Below the pieces are notes generated by a model that ran no database searches, was not told the DNA's origin, and saw only the letters and a list, made by a program, of their open reading frames with translations. A program made the position numbers and the translations under genes. A stretch of 64,000 bases of DNA from Aquimarina acroporae (GTDB lineage Bacteria; Bacteroidota; Bacteroidia; Flavobacteriales; Flavobacteriaceae): assembly GCF_023195925.1 (NCBI RefSeq), contig NZ_JALPRE010000009.1:124001-188000 (forward strand), in the 5' to 3' direction. How positions within the stretch are numbered: the stretch's first letter is position 1; every line of letters starts with the position of its first letter. Positions 1 through 9,010 of the stretch are shown in pieces.

Positions 1-204
1 GGTAACTTTACACAAAAGAACTTTGATATCTGAGATGTTTTCGAGGATTGTTTTTAATCTTTCGGCAAAAATGTATCCATTATCGGCAATACCGGCAATA
101 ACGATTTCTTTTTCATTTACGTTTGTTTCATAGATCTGATAAGCGATACGTTTTATTTTATGTTGTATCTGCTCATGAGTTAGAATAATGTTATCGCTTT
201 GCAT
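1..204 (-). CDS. Phosphoribosyltransferase family protein (3' part outside window)
   Basis: The start codon is at 204 on the minus strand and 68 codons are visible before the window edge. The residues include a beta-strand/turn of the form EIVIAGIADNGYIFAERL, which resembles the first strand and loop of PyrR or hypoxanthine-type type I phosphoribosyltransferases. The PRPP-binding motif would lie outside the window, so the substrate cannot be named. It follows the S4-domain gene in the same direction with a 125-base gap. From memory, flavobacteria often have a PRTase beside shikimate kinase and an S4 protein, which fits. The family call is fairly sure; the specificity is unknown. Confidence 0.65.
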   Translation of the reverse strand, partial: MQSDNIILTHEQIQHKIKRIAYQIYETNVNEKEIVIAGIADNGYIFAERLKTILENISDIKVLLCKVT

Positions 205-329
205 GGATAATTTTATTGATTACTATTCGATGGGATAAAGATAGAAATTTGTAAAAAACAGTTTGATAAACTTTAAAAGGAAATCATTAAATAGTTTTTA
301 AAAACTTTGGTGATCTAACTGTTACATGC

Positions 330-722
330 TCACGATTCGCTTTCATTTTCGTCGTTTTTTTCAATGAACCAATCATCAATGTCTCTACGATCCTTTTTGG
401 TTGGTCTTCCGGCTCCTTTTTTTCTGTAATAATCTTTAGAATATTTTAAAAGATCTAATTTTTGCAACGCTTCTTGCGGAGTTATGTCTTTACAATATAT
501 GTCGACGAGTTTGGCACCAACTCTGTTATCAGGTGTGTCCAAAACCATAAGCTCATAATTGATCTGGTTTTTGCGCACTGTTATCTTATCTGTTGGGTAG
601 ATTTCACGCGAAGGTTTAATAAGGTCTCCATTAACCCTTACTTTTCCTTCTTTACAGGCTTTGGTGGCTATACTTCTGGTTTTGAAGTATCGAATACACC
701 ATAAATATTTGTCAACTCGCAT
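330..722 (-). CDS. RNA-binding S4 domain protein, Hsp15-like
   Basis: This 130-residue protein begins MRVDKYLWCIRYFKTRS, the classic start of an S4 RNA-binding domain (residues about 1-60, including GKVRVNG). A basic tail rich in Lys, Arg and Gly follows (KKGAGRPTKKDRRD) and then an acidic end. The length and layout match the Hsp15/HslR family, which binds stalled 50S subunits carrying nascent chain-tRNA; that role is family knowledge, not shown here. The ATG at 722 starts exactly at the conserved MRVDK. A vegetative-type promoter box lies about 43 bases upstream, and the gene is divergent from the FKBP lipoprotein gene. Confidence 0.85.
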   Translation of the reverse strand: MRVDKYLWCIRYFKTRSIATKACKEGKVRVNGDLIKPSREIYPTDKITVRKNQINYELMVLDTPDNRVGAKLVDIYCKDITPQEALQKLDLLKYSKDYYRKKGAGRPTKKDRRDIDDWFIEKNDENESES

Positions 723-764
723 AAAAATTGTTTAAAATGCGTTTTATATTTAATAATAATAAAA

Positions 765-772
765 CAAAAGTA
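765..772 (-). promoter_or_regulatory. Candidate vegetative promoter (-7 box) of the S4 gene
   Basis: The minus strand reads TACTTTTG, a full match to the Bacteroidota -7 consensus TAnnTTTG, 43 bases before the S4 gene start. I found no clear TTG at the usual spacing, so only the -7 box supports it. Confidence 0.4.
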
Positions 773-811
773 CGAGAAAATCGTATCTTGCGCCTTCAAA
801 AAAGTAATTCG

Positions 812-1987
812 ATGAATTTTAGAAAGTATATTTTTGCTAGTGTATTGGCATTAGCAGCCTTATATGGATGTAGCAACGATGATGATGACGATGATAACAA
901 TGTAGAGCCAGAAAGAGATAGAGCTGAGCAACAAGCGAATGAAGACCCGCTCTTAAGAAGATATTTAGAAACACATTTTTATAGATTAGAAGATAATCCA
1001 TCAAATCCCGACTATAAACTAGTTTTGTTTGATACTATTGCCGGAGAAAACAGTGGTAAACAAGCTTTAATAGATTCAGATTCATTAGAGACAAGAACAA
1101 TTACTAGAGATGATGTCGATTATACATTATACATTTTAAATTTTCAAAAAGGAGCAAATGGTGAGAGAGCACCTTCTTTTGCAGATTCTACATTGGTGAC
1201 TTATAGAGGTGAACTGTTATATGAAAATGTTGATCAGGATGGTGATGGTATTCCAGATAATGCAGATGTAGATGCAGATGGCGATGGAGCAGCAGATGTA
1301 GATGATGGTGTTACTCGAGTAGATTCTGATGGAGATGGTATTGCAGATAATGCCGATGTAGACTCTAATCCAGATGAGCCTGACACCGATGGAGATGGAA
1401 TTATAGATGAGATTGATCAAGTAGATAATAATGATCCAAATAGAAGAGTGTTTGACAGTTCGATTACTCCAATTTGGTTTGATTTAGTATCTAATATTGA
1501 AGGCTTCAGAGAGGCGTTAACGGGTTATAAAGGAGCTTCAGGAAGTATGATTGGAGCAGATGGTACAGTAGACTTTGTAGATGACTTTGGAAACTTTACT
1601 GTATTTATCCCTTCTGGATTGGCTTACTTTAATTTGCCACCCATTGGTAGTGGAATAGGAACTTATAAATCTCTTATATTTAACATACAATTATATGCAA
1701 TTAATGAATCCGATCATGATAATGATGGCATACCATCTTATCTTGAAGATTTAGATAATGATAGATTGGTGTTAGATAGTGATGATAATACAGATGAAGA
1801 TGCTACGTTTAACTATCTTGATGTAGATGATGATGGAGACGGAACATTAACGAGTGATGAAATAACTGTAAATGATGCCAATAATGACGGTTTTATTAGT
1901 CTAGATGAGATTACCTTCTATGATGATGATGGAGATGGTATAAGTAATCATCTTGATGAAGATGATAGAGAGGTTAAAAATGATTAA
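812..1987 (+). CDS. FKBP-type peptidyl-prolyl isomerase lipoprotein with calcium-type Asp repeats
   Basis: I chose the ATG at 812, since it gives a lipoprotein leader ending ALYGC (Cys20) followed by an acidic DDDDDD stretch. The open frame runs upstream to 728, but that part has no signal-like sequence. Residues about 121-297 carry an FKBP fold: STLVTYRGELL, then VFDSS, NFTVFIPSGLAYF and IFNIQLYAI match the core strands. The loop between GELL and FDSS holds about 70 extra residues made of DxDGDGIPDNAD-type repeats (residues 140-212). A second set lies at residues 300-385. Such repeats bind calcium in thrombospondin type 3 proteins. It probably acts in the periplasm or on the outer membrane. 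Several FKBP active-site aromatics are hard to place, so isomerase activity is uncertain. Confidence 0.8.
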   Translation: MNFRKYIFASVLALAALYGCSNDDDDDDNNVEPERDRAEQQANEDPLLRRYLETHFYRLEDNPSNPDYKLVLFDTIAGENSGKQALIDSDSLETRTITRDDVDYTLYILNFQKGANGERAPSFADSTLVTYRGELLYENVDQDGDGIPDNADVDADGDGAADVDDGVTRVDSDGDGIADNADVDSNPDEPDTDGDGIIDEIDQVDNNDPNRRVFDSSITPIWFDLVSNIEGFREALTGYKGASGSMIGADGTVDFVDDFGNFTVFIPSGLAYFNLPPIGSGIGTYKSLIFNIQLYAINESDHDNDGIPSYLEDLDNDRLVLDSDDNTDEDATFNYLDVDDDGDGTLTSDEITVNDANNDGFISLDEITFYDDDGDGISNHLDEDDREVKND

Positions 1988-2022
1988 AAAAAAAACTCCG
2001 GTACGAACCGGAGTTTTTTTTT
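1984..2022. terminator. Bidirectional rho-independent terminator
   Basis: A perfect 8-base stem (1995-2002 with 2007-2014, ACTCCGGT/ACCGGAGT) with a 4-base loop has an A-run before it and a T-run after it. It lies between the convergent FKBP lipoprotein gene and the beta-barrel gene and can serve both. Confidence 0.9.
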
Positions 2023-2040
2023 GATCTATTTATTTTGATA

Positions 2041-2646
2041 TTAAAGATCCAAAGCTAGGCCTAAAATAAATTGGTTTGGTCTAGAATCAACTCTAATACT
2101 TTCATCTATAGTTTGTGCTCTGTTTTTGCTTAGTCCACGCTCATATCTAATGTCGGCATTTAACTTTCCTAGTTTAATACCCGCTCCAAATTGTAGTCCT
2201 ACTGTAAATTCATTTTTTACATCTCCCAAGCGCACGTCTTCAAGGTCATTCTCAACCATATATTGAAGGGCAGGGCCTCCAAAAACATGAATAGGTCCAA
2301 GCACATACGCTCCAAGTAAAATGGGCATATCTAATTTTTGAATATTATAATCTACACTGGTTCCGGCAACATCATATTTACTGTTGTTTACGGTATACTG
2401 AAGTTCTGGTTTTAGATAAATTTTATCTGTTAAGTTACCTCTTAAAAAAACTCCCAGATGATACCCGATTCTATCATCTGCACTTTCAGATAAAACATTG
2501 CTTCCAGCATTAGAAAGGTCAGAAATTTCAATTTTTCCATTATCACCATAGTTTAATCCGGCTTTAACCCCAAAAGTTATTCCTTTTTCCTGAGCGAATA
2601 CGCCATAGGCAGATAATAACATAACAAAGATCAATACATTTTTCAT
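2041..2646 (-). CDS. Outer membrane beta-barrel protein (porin family)
   Basis: This 201-residue protein has a cleavable signal peptide (MKNVLIFVMLLSAYGVFAQ) followed by GITFGVKAGLNYGD, the typical first strand of the small flavobacterial outer membrane beta-barrel family. Alternating polar and apolar strands continue to a hydrophobic C-terminal strand (NQFILGLALDL), as expected for an outer membrane protein. It stands alone between the FKBP lipoprotein (convergent) and the transketolase operon. No ligand can be inferred; members of this family are mostly of unknown role. Confidence 0.8.
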   Translation of the reverse strand: MKNVLIFVMLLSAYGVFAQEKGITFGVKAGLNYGDNGKIEISDLSNAGSNVLSESADDRIGYHLGVFLRGNLTDKIYLKPELQYTVNNSKYDVAGTSVDYNIQKLDMPILLGAYVLGPIHVFGGPALQYMVENDLEDVRLGDVKNEFTVGLQFGAGIKLGKLNADIRYERGLSKNRAQTIDESIRVDSRPNQFILGLALDL

Positions 2647-2802
2647 TGTAAATAATTTTTTGATTAATAAATAATTGAATGATTTGTGAATTGGTTGGTA
2701 TTTATAGAAACGATTTTATAATTGATTTATTCTAGTAGCAAAAAGCCTGCCATAATATTGGGAATACTTTAATATTTGCTAAGAATCTCTTAGGAATTGG
2801 AT

Positions 2803-2835
2803 GTAAAAAAAGTCTTCTAAGTTAATTAGAAGACT
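2803..2835 (-). terminator. Rho-independent terminator of the transketolase operon
   Basis: A 10-base perfect stem (2811-2820 with 2826-2835, AGTCTTCTAA/TTAGAAGACT) has a 5-base loop. On the minus strand a run of T follows (plus-strand A-run ending at 2811). It lies 25 bases past the stop of the downstream transketolase gene. Confidence 0.85.
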
Positions 2836-2859
2836 TCTATCTATAATGATATCAAAATC

Positions 2860-3813
2860 TTATTTTCTCTTCATTACTTTATGTACGGCTTTATAAATAG
2901 CATCTGCATTTAAGCCATATTTTTCCATAAGTTGGTCTGGAGTTCCACTTTCGCCAAAAGTATCATTTGTAGCAATAAATTCTTGAGGTGTAGGTTGATT
3001 TGTAGCAAGAACTCTAGAAACGCTTTCTCCAAGTCCTCCTAAGAAATTATGTTCTTCGGCGGTAACCACACAACCCGTTTTCTTAACAGAGTTTAAAATT
3101 GCTTCATCGTCCAAAGGTTTAATAGTATGAATATTAATCACTTCAGCACTAATCCCTTCCTTATGTAAAGTCTCTGCAGCTTGAAGGGCTTCCCAAACTA
3201 AGTGGCCAGTAGCAACTATGGTCACGTCTGTACCTTCTTGTAGCATTACTGCTTTTCCGATTTCAAATTTTTGATCCTCTGCAGTGAAATTAGCGACCTT
3301 TGGTCTTCCAAACCTTAAATATACTGGGCCTACATGATCTGCTATAGCAATAGTCGCTGCTTTGGTTTGATTATAATCACAAGTGTTGATTACTGTCATT
3401 CCTGGTAACATTTTCATCAAACCAATGTCTTCTAATATCTGGTGAGTAGCACCATCTTCACCAAGAGTTAATCCAGCATGAGAAGCACAAATTTTAACAT
3501 TTTTACCACTATAAGCAATAGACTGACGAATTTGATCATATACACGACCGGTAGAAAAATTAGCAAAAGTTCCTGTAAATGGTATTTTCCCTCCAACAGT
3601 TAGACCTGCTGCAATACCCATCATATTGGCTTCAGCAATTCCAATTTGAAAAAAGCGCTCAGGGTTGTTTGCGATAAATGCATCCATTTTTAGCGATCCT
3701 ATCAAGTCTGCACATAATGCTACTACATTCTCATTGGTTTTTCCTAATTCTTCCAAACCAGCTCCAAAACCAGATCGAGTATCTTTTTTTCCTGTATCTA
3801 TATATTTTTTCAT
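2860..3813 (-). CDS. Transketolase, C-terminal subunit
   Basis: This 317-residue protein corresponds to the pyrimidine-binding and C-terminal domains of transketolase. Visible blocks are RSGFGAGLEELGKTNENVV near the N-terminus, the Glu of the GIAEANMMGIAAGL block that would contact thiamine diphosphate, SHAGLTLGEDGATHQ, and the C-terminal VTAEEHNFLGGLGESVS. It lacks the diphosphate-binding half, which is supplied by the gene just upstream (23-base gap). Together the two form a split transketolase of the pentose phosphate pathway. Split forms are common in bacteria and archaea. The pair forms an operon with a promoter at 4713-4742 and a terminator at 2803-2835. Confidence 0.9.
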   Translation of the reverse strand: MKKYIDTGKKDTRSGFGAGLEELGKTNENVVALCADLIGSLKMDAFIANNPERFFQIGIAEANMMGIAAGLTVGGKIPFTGTFANFSTGRVYDQIRQSIAYSGKNVKICASHAGLTLGEDGATHQILEDIGLMKMLPGMTVINTCDYNQTKAATIAIADHVGPVYLRFGRPKVANFTAEDQKFEIGKAVMLQEGTDVTIVATGHLVWEALQAAETLHKEGISAEVINIHTIKPLDDEAILNSVKKTGCVVTAEEHNFLGGLGESVSRVLATNQPTPQEFIATNDTFGESGTPDQLMEKYGLNADAIYKAVHKVMKRK

Positions 3814-3836
3814 TGTTTTATTTTATAGTTTGGAAA

Positions 3837-4682
3837 TTAGTAATCCCCAAGTGTTTCAGGATTTTGAGCTAATCCTATTTCTAATTGTTCATCATTTGGA
3901 GCTTTTCCGTGCCAAGCATGTGTATGCATCATGAAATCTACACCATTCCCCATTACAGTATGAAGAAGTACACATACAGGCTTTCCTTTTCCGGTTCGTG
4001 TTTTCGCTTCTTCTAACCCTTCAATAACAGCAGTGATGTTATTACCTTCTTTAATTTCCATTACATCCCAGCCAAAAGCTTCAAATTTCCCTTTAAGATT
4101 ACCCAAAGGAAGCACATCATCTGTAGAACCGTCAATTTGTTGACCATTATAATCTATGGTTGCAATAAGGTTGTCAACATTTTTTCCAGCAGCATACATG
4201 ATGGCCTCCCAATTTTGACCCTCCTGTAGTTCACCATCACCATGAAGACTAAAAACCAAATGATCGTCATTGTTTAGTTTTTTCGCTTGGGCAGCTCCAA
4301 TGGCTACAGACATTCCTTGTCCTAAAGATCCAGAAGCAATTCGCACTCCCGGAAGTCCTTCATGTGTTGTTGGGTGTCCCTGTAATCTACTGTTGATTAG
4401 TCTGAAAGTGTTTAATTCTTCTACTGGGAAGTAGCCACTTCTCGCCAAGACACTGTAATAAACAGGTGAGATATGTCCGTTCGAAAGGAAGAAAAGGTCT
4501 TCGCCTATTCCATCCATGTCAAAATCATCTTTTCTTTCCATGATTTCCTGGTAAAGAGCGACAAAAAATTCTGTACACCCTAATGAGCCACCTGGATGTC
4601 CTGAGTTTACTTTATGCACCTGGCGTAGAATATCTCTACGAACTTGGGTTGCAAAATCTTCTAGTTGTTTTGTTTTAGGCAT
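3837..4682 (-). CDS. Transketolase, N-terminal (ThDP-binding) subunit
   Basis: I chose the ATG at 4682 (MPKTKQLEDFATQVRRDIL). The open frame extends to 4814, but that extension overlaps the promoter and gives no family-like residues. The 281 residues hold the diphosphate-binding half of transketolase: HPGGSLGCTEF, the catalytic-type His in FLSNGHISPVYYSVLA, the GSLGQGMSVAIGAA block, and the ThDP motif GDGELQEGQNWEA through ATIDYNGQQ. It is the first gene of the two-gene transketolase operon. The two products most likely assemble as an alpha2beta2 enzyme. This is family inference; no partner data are visible. Confidence 0.92.
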   Translation of the reverse strand: MPKTKQLEDFATQVRRDILRQVHKVNSGHPGGSLGCTEFFVALYQEIMERKDDFDMDGIGEDLFFLSNGHISPVYYSVLARSGYFPVEELNTFRLINSRLQGHPTTHEGLPGVRIASGSLGQGMSVAIGAAQAKKLNNDDHLVFSLHGDGELQEGQNWEAIMYAAGKNVDNLIATIDYNGQQIDGSTDDVLPLGNLKGKFEAFGWDVMEIKEGNNITAVIEGLEEAKTRTGKGKPVCVLLHTVMGNGVDFMMHTHAWHGKAPNDEQLEIGLAQNPETLGDY

Positions 4683-4712
4683 TATAATGCTGATTTCTTG
4701 ATAATAAAGCCC

Positions 4713-4742
4713 CAAAAATAAAGGTTTTGAATGCTGTGACAA
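4713..4742 (-). promoter_or_regulatory. Vegetative promoter of the transketolase operon
   Basis: On the minus strand, TTG (plus 4740-4742) is followed after exactly 19 bases by TATTTTTG (plus 4713-4720). This is a full match to the Bacteroidota promoter pattern, about 30 bases upstream of the ATG at 4682. Confidence 0.7.
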
Positions 4743-4830
4743 AATCAAAGAGAAGCTTTTAATTAAGAAACTACTGTTAATAACGAAAAGTTTTCGAAAA
4801 CCTAAGGTTATCAAAGTAATTTTAGTTAGT

Positions 4831-4838
4831 TATCTTTG
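4831..4838 (+). promoter_or_regulatory. Promoter -7 box of tgt
   Basis: TATCTTTG matches TAnnTTTG exactly and lies 20 bases before the tgt start, so the leader would be very short. No clear TTG stands at the usual distance. Confidence 0.55.
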
Positions 4839-4858
4839 CGCTCTAGCAAATAGAATTT

Positions 4859-5989
4859 ATGCAATTTGACCTTTTATCTAAGGACCCTTTAAGTAAAGCC
4901 AGGGCAGGAAAAATCACAACAGATCATGGAGTTATAGAAACTCCTATTTTTATGCCAGTTGGAACGGTAGCATCAGTAAAGGGAGTTCATCAACGTGAAT
5001 TGAAAAATGATATAAACCCAGATATTATTCTTGGGAATACGTACCACTTATACTTACGACCGCAAACGACGATTTTAGAAAAAGCCGGAGGACTTCATAA
5101 ATTCATGAATTGGGATCGCAATATATTAACCGATAGTGGGGGATATCAAGTGTATTCACTCTCTGCAAATCGGAAAATTAAGGAAGAAGGTGTTAAGTTT
5201 AAATCTCATATAGACGGGTCATATCATGTATTTACACCAGAAAATGTCATGGAAATTCAACGCACAATAGGAGCAGATATCATTATGGCCTTTGATGAAT
5301 GCACACCATACCCTTGTGATTATGGATATGCAAAAAGAAGTATGCATATGACACACAGGTGGTTAGATAGGTGTATGCAACATCTTGAAAAAATTCCGGT
5401 TAAATATGGATATGAACAAACTTTTTTTCCAATAGTACAAGGGAGCACCTATAAAGATTTAAGGAAGCAATCTGCAGAGTATATAGCAAATGCAGGTGCA
5501 TTGGGTAATGCAATTGGTGGATTATCTGTAGGAGAACCGGCAGAAGAAATGTATGAAATGACAGAGGTTGTAACGAATATTCTGCCAGAAGATAAACCTA
5601 GATATTTAATGGGAGTAGGAACACCCATCAATATTTTAGAAAATATAGCGCTAGGTGTTGATATGTTCGATTGCGTGATGCCAACACGTAATGGACGAAA
5701 TGGAATGCTTTTTACAGCACATGGTACGATAAATATTAAAAATAAAAAGTGGGAAGATGATTTCTCACCAATCGATGAAATGGGCATTACCTATGTAGAT
5801 ACAGAGTATTCCAAAGCATATTTGAGACATTTATTCTCTGTAAATGAAATGTTAGGAAGACAAATAGCTACAATACATAATTTAGGATTTTACCTATGGT
5901 TGGTTAGAGAGGCGAGAAAACATATTTTAGCAGGAGATTTTGACTCCTGGAAAAACAAAATGGTTAAACAAATGGATAAAAGATTATAG
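4859..5989 (+). CDS. tgt: tRNA-guanine transglycosylase
   Basis: The 376-residue product exchanges guanine-34 of GUN-anticodon tRNAs for the queuine precursor. Visible motifs are the acid in LTDSGGYQVYS (Asp92), the substrate loop GGLSVGEP, and the nucleophile Asp in DMFDCVMPTRNGRNG (Asp271). The C-terminal His that usually binds zinc is kept (TIHNLGFYL, His340). However, the CxCxxC cysteines expected just before AYLRHLF are missing; the segment reads TYVDTEYSK. From memory other Bacteroidota Tgt proteins look similar, so this is probably a lineage form and not damage. It is followed after one base by the LptF/LptG-like gene. Confidence 0.95.
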   Translation: MQFDLLSKDPLSKARAGKITTDHGVIETPIFMPVGTVASVKGVHQRELKNDINPDIILGNTYHLYLRPQTTILEKAGGLHKFMNWDRNILTDSGGYQVYSLSANRKIKEEGVKFKSHIDGSYHVFTPENVMEIQRTIGADIIMAFDECTPYPCDYGYAKRSMHMTHRWLDRCMQHLEKIPVKYGYEQTFFPIVQGSTYKDLRKQSAEYIANAGALGNAIGGLSVGEPAEEMYEMTEVVTNILPEDKPRYLMGVGTPINILENIALGVDMFDCVMPTRNGRNGMLFTAHGTINIKNKKWEDDFSPIDEMGITYVDTEYSKAYLRHLFSVNEMLGRQIATIHNLGFYLWLVREARKHILAGDFDSWKNKMVKQMDKRL

Positions 5990-5990
5990 T

Positions 5991-7061
5991 GTGAAAATTC
6001 TAGATTGGTATATTCTTAAACGATATTTGGGTACTTTTTTTACGATGATTTTACTTTTTATCCCAATCGGGATTATAGTTGACTTGTCTGAAAAAATAGA
6101 TAATATGCTGGAGCACAAGGTGCCTTTTGAAGCGGTTATAGGGTACTATCTAGATTTTACAGTATATTTTGCAAATCTCTTGTTTCCGTTGTTCGTTTTT
6201 TTATCGGTAATCTGGTTTACATCAAAACTTGCAAATAAAACCGAGATTATCGCTTTTCTTAGTTCTGGTGTTTCGTTTTGGAGATTTTTAAGACCTTATA
6301 TGATAGGTGCAATTATTATTTGTATTGCGGCTTTGGCTATGGGTTTGTTTTTAGCTCCTAAGGCAAGTCAGGGGTTTAATGAATTTAAATATTCATATTT
6401 AAAAAAGGGAAGAAAGGTTCAGGAAACCAAAAATGTATACCGACAACTTAATGATAGTATATTTTTATATGCCAATAACTTTAAACCTCTTGATAAATCT
6501 GCAACAGATTTTACTTTAGAATATTTTGATGGCAATGTGTTGAAAATTAAAATATCGGCTTCTAAGATTAAGTTTAAGGATAGTATCTATGAATTGACAA
6601 ATTATGTGAAGAGAAAAATCTTAGAAGACAAAGATATTATTGAAAAAGGCAAAACAAAAGATACTATTCTTCCATTTAATATTGATGAATTTACACCAGT
6701 AACCTATGTTGCCGAAACACTTAATTATACCGAACTTAGTGAGTTTATTGAAAAAGAAAGTAAACGAGGTTCGTCTGATATTAACCGCTATAAAGTGGTT
6801 GCTTACAAAAGATGGAGTATCCCTGTATCAGCATTTATTTTAACCATAATTGGAGTAGCGGTTTCTTCAATGAAAAGACGGGGGGGGATGGGAGTAAATC
6901 TGGCAGTTGGTATATCGCTCGCCTTTATATTTATATTTTTTGATAAAGTACTGGGAACATTGGCAAATCAGTCTGATTTTCCGCCTGTTGTGGCAGTATG
7001 GTTCCCAAATATATCTTTTGGTATATTAGCAATTTACCTCTTATATAATGCCAAACGTTAA
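5991..7061 (+). CDS. LptF/LptG family permease (YjgP/YjgQ)
   Basis: The product starts VKILDWYILKRYLGTFF, the usual N-terminus of LptF/LptG permeases in this phylum. I take the GTG at 5991, one base after the tgt stop. The open frame reaches 5940, but that part would lie inside tgt. The layout is typical: about three membrane segments, then a periplasmic beta-jellyroll-like region (residues about 130-255), then three membrane segments near the end. The family forms the membrane part of the LptB2FG ABC exporter that lifts lipopolysaccharide from the inner membrane. I cannot tell LptF from LptG. It overlaps the next gene by 14 bases, so the three genes from tgt on are probably one transcript. 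Confidence 0.88.
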   Translation: MKILDWYILKRYLGTFFTMILLFIPIGIIVDLSEKIDNMLEHKVPFEAVIGYYLDFTVYFANLLFPLFVFLSVIWFTSKLANKTEIIAFLSSGVSFWRFLRPYMIGAIIICIAALAMGLFLAPKASQGFNEFKYSYLKKGRKVQETKNVYRQLNDSIFLYANNFKPLDKSATDFTLEYFDGNVLKIKISASKIKFKDSIYELTNYVKRKILEDKDIIEKGKTKDTILPFNIDEFTPVTYVAETLNYTELSEFIEKESKRGSSDINRYKVVAYKRWSIPVSAFILTIIGVAVSSMKRRGGMGVNLAVGISLAFIFIFFDKVLGTLANQSDFPPVVAVWFPNISFGILAIYLLYNAKR

Positions 7062-7980
7062 ACTTCAAAATTACCTGCATTTACATTTTATTGTATTTGT
7101 TTGGGGGTTTACTGCAATACTGGGAGAATTAATATCTATAGATGCACTTCCCTTAGTATGGTATAGAATGTTAATGGCATCGGTTTTTATATTGATGTAC
7201 ATTAGTTTTAAAAAAATATCCTTAAATATTTCGAGGCGTCTATTTTTTACATTGTTTGTAGCAGGTGTTGTTATTGCGTTGCATTGGATTACCTTTTTTG
7301 CGGCGATAAAAGCATCTAATGTTTCTATTACTCTGGCAATGATGTCAACCGGGGCCTTTTTTACTTCAATTTTAGAGCCTATATTTTATCGAAGAAAAGT
7401 GGTTGGATATGAAGTTTTATTCGGATTATTGGTAATTGTTGGGTTGTACGTGATTTTTCAAGTTGAAGGCGATTACTTTTTAGGTATACTATATGCCTTG
7501 ATTTCGGCTTTTTTATCATCGGTATTCTCATTAATAAATGGTAAGATTGCGCAGCAGTATAATCCGTCAATGATTTCTTTTTATGAATTGTTAAGTGGTG
7601 TTGGGGTAATTACTATATATCTTTTTGGAGTTACTTTTCTTGGTGATAGTGCAAATGGATTTAGTCTTTCATTCTTTCAGCTTTCTTTTGAAGATTGGAT
7701 GTATCTATTGCTCCTTGCCTCTGTTTGTACGGCTTATGCTTTTATAGGTTCTGTACAGGTAATGAAATATTTAAGTCCGTATACGGTTATGCTAACCATT
7801 AACTTAGAGCCAGTATATGGTATCCTTTTGGCTTTCGTATTTTTCGGAGAATCAGAAAAAATGAGTCCACAGTTTTATTATGGAGCATTGATTATTTTAG
7901 GTACTGTTGTAGCCAATGGAATTCTTAAAAATGCTAAAAAAAGAAAAAGTCCTACAACTTTACACGACTTTACGAAGTAA
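7048..7980 (+). CDS. EamA/DMT family transporter
   Basis: The 310-residue product consists of ten hydrophobic segments in two halves of five, the arrangement of drug/metabolite transporters of the EamA family. The start (LHFIVFVWGFTAILGE) and the second-half motif EPVYGILLAFVFFGE are characteristic; EP in that position is strongly conserved. A basic tail (KNAKKRKS) ends the protein on the cytoplasmic side. The substrate is unknown. It overlaps the permease gene by 14 bases and is followed by a new promoter before accA. Confidence 0.88.
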   Translation: MPNVKLQNYLHLHFIVFVWGFTAILGELISIDALPLVWYRMLMASVFILMYISFKKISLNISRRLFFTLFVAGVVIALHWITFFAAIKASNVSITLAMMSTGAFFTSILEPIFYRRKVVGYEVLFGLLVIVGLYVIFQVEGDYFLGILYALISAFLSSVFSLINGKIAQQYNPSMISFYELLSGVGVITIYLFGVTFLGDSANGFSLSFFQLSFEDWMYLLLLASVCTAYAFIGSVQVMKYLSPYTVMLTINLEPVYGILLAFVFFGESEKMSPQFYYGALIILGTVVANGILKNAKKRKSPTTLHDFTK

Positions 7981-7986
7981 AGTTTT

Positions 7987-7994
7987 TATATTTG
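7987..7994 (+). promoter_or_regulatory. Candidate promoter -7 box of accA
   Basis: TATATTTG matches TAnnTTTG, 38 bases before the accA ATG. No clear TTG element was seen upstream. Confidence 0.4.
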
Positions 7995-8032
7995 TCAGCT
8001 AACCTTAGTTAATATAAATTGTATTCTTGATT

Positions 8033-8986
8033 ATGGAATATTTAGAATTTGAACTCCCCATAAAAGAACTTGAAGAACAATTCGAGAAAGCTTGCGCGAT
8101 AGGTGAAGAAAGTGAAGTAGATGTTACAGACACTTGCAAGCAAATAGAAAAAAAACTACAAGAAACTAAAAAAGATATATATAAAAATCTAACTCCTTGG
8201 CAGCGCGTCCAAATTTCAAGGCACCCGTCAAGACCATATACGTTAGATTATATAGACGCTATTTGTGGCGAATCATTTTTAGAACTACATGGCGATCGTA
8301 CCGTTAAGGATGATAAGGCTATGATTGGAGGTCTTGGGAAAATCGGTGATCAAAGTTTCATGTTTGTCGGGCAACAAAAAGGATACAATACCAAAACCAG
8401 ACAGTATCGTAATTTTGGTATGGCTAATCCCGAAGGATACCGTAAAGCACTACGATTAATGAAAAGTGCAGAGAAATTTAACCTTCCTGTAGTTTGTTTT
8501 GTTGATACCCCAGGAGCTTACCCTGGTTTAGAAGCCGAAGAAAGAGGTCAAGGAGAGGCGATAGCTAGAAATATTCTTGAGATGACTAGGCTTAAAGTAC
8601 CAATTATTGTGGTTATCATTGGTGAAGGAGCCAGTGGAGGTGCTTTGGGTATAGGAGTAGGAGATAAAGTCCTTATGCTGGAGAATACTTGGTACTCTGT
8701 TATATCTCCTGAATCTTGTTCTTCTATTCTATGGCGTAGCTGGGAGTATAAAGAGCAAGCGGCCGAAGCATTAAAGCTTACTGCAACTGATATGAAAAAA
8801 CAAAAGCTTATCGATGAAATTGTGAAAGAACCTTTAGGTGGTGCTCATAGTGATCGTGAGAAAATATTTAAAACAGTAAGAGATAAAATTTTGTCCACGT
8901 ATGAAGAATTCAAAAACTTATCACCAGAAGATCTGGTAGAAAAACGTATGGATAAATATGCAAACATGGGAGTCTTTAAAGGCTAA
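8033..8986 (+). CDS. accA: Acetyl-CoA carboxylase carboxyltransferase subunit alpha
   Basis: The 317-residue product (ATG at 8033; the frame also allows a TTG at 8027) is the alpha half of the acetyl-CoA carboxylase transferase, which moves the carboxyl group from biotin to acetyl-CoA for fatty acid synthesis. The N-terminal helical part ([14 protein letters not shown]) leads into the crotonase-like core: [38 protein letters not shown], the glycine-rich [16 protein letters not shown], and [10 protein letters not shown]. All family landmarks are intact and the length is normal. A terminator follows before the dnaB promoter. Confidence 0.97.
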   Translation: MEYLEFELPIKELEEQFEKACAIGEESEVDVTDTCKQIEKKLQETKKDIYKNLTPWQRVQISRHPSRPYTLDYIDAICGESFLELHGDRTVKDDKAMIGGLGKIGDQSFMFVGQQKGYNTKTRQYRNFGMANPEGYRKALRLMKSAEKFNLPVVCFVDTPGAYPGLEAEERGQGEAIARNILEMTRLKVPIIVVIIGEGASGGALGIGVGDKVLMLENTWYSVISPESCSSILWRSWEYKEQAAEALKLTATDMKKQKLIDEIVKEPLGGAHSDREKIFKTVRDKILSTYEEFKNLSPEDLVEKRMDKYANMGVFKG

Positions 8987-9010
8987 CCCTTAATAAATCA
9001 CTTATTACAT

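Noticed and set aside
1217..1420. Ile-rich minus-strand frame of 67 codons
   Set aside because: It is the antisense of the Asp-repeat (GAT-rich) part of the FKBP lipoprotein gene.
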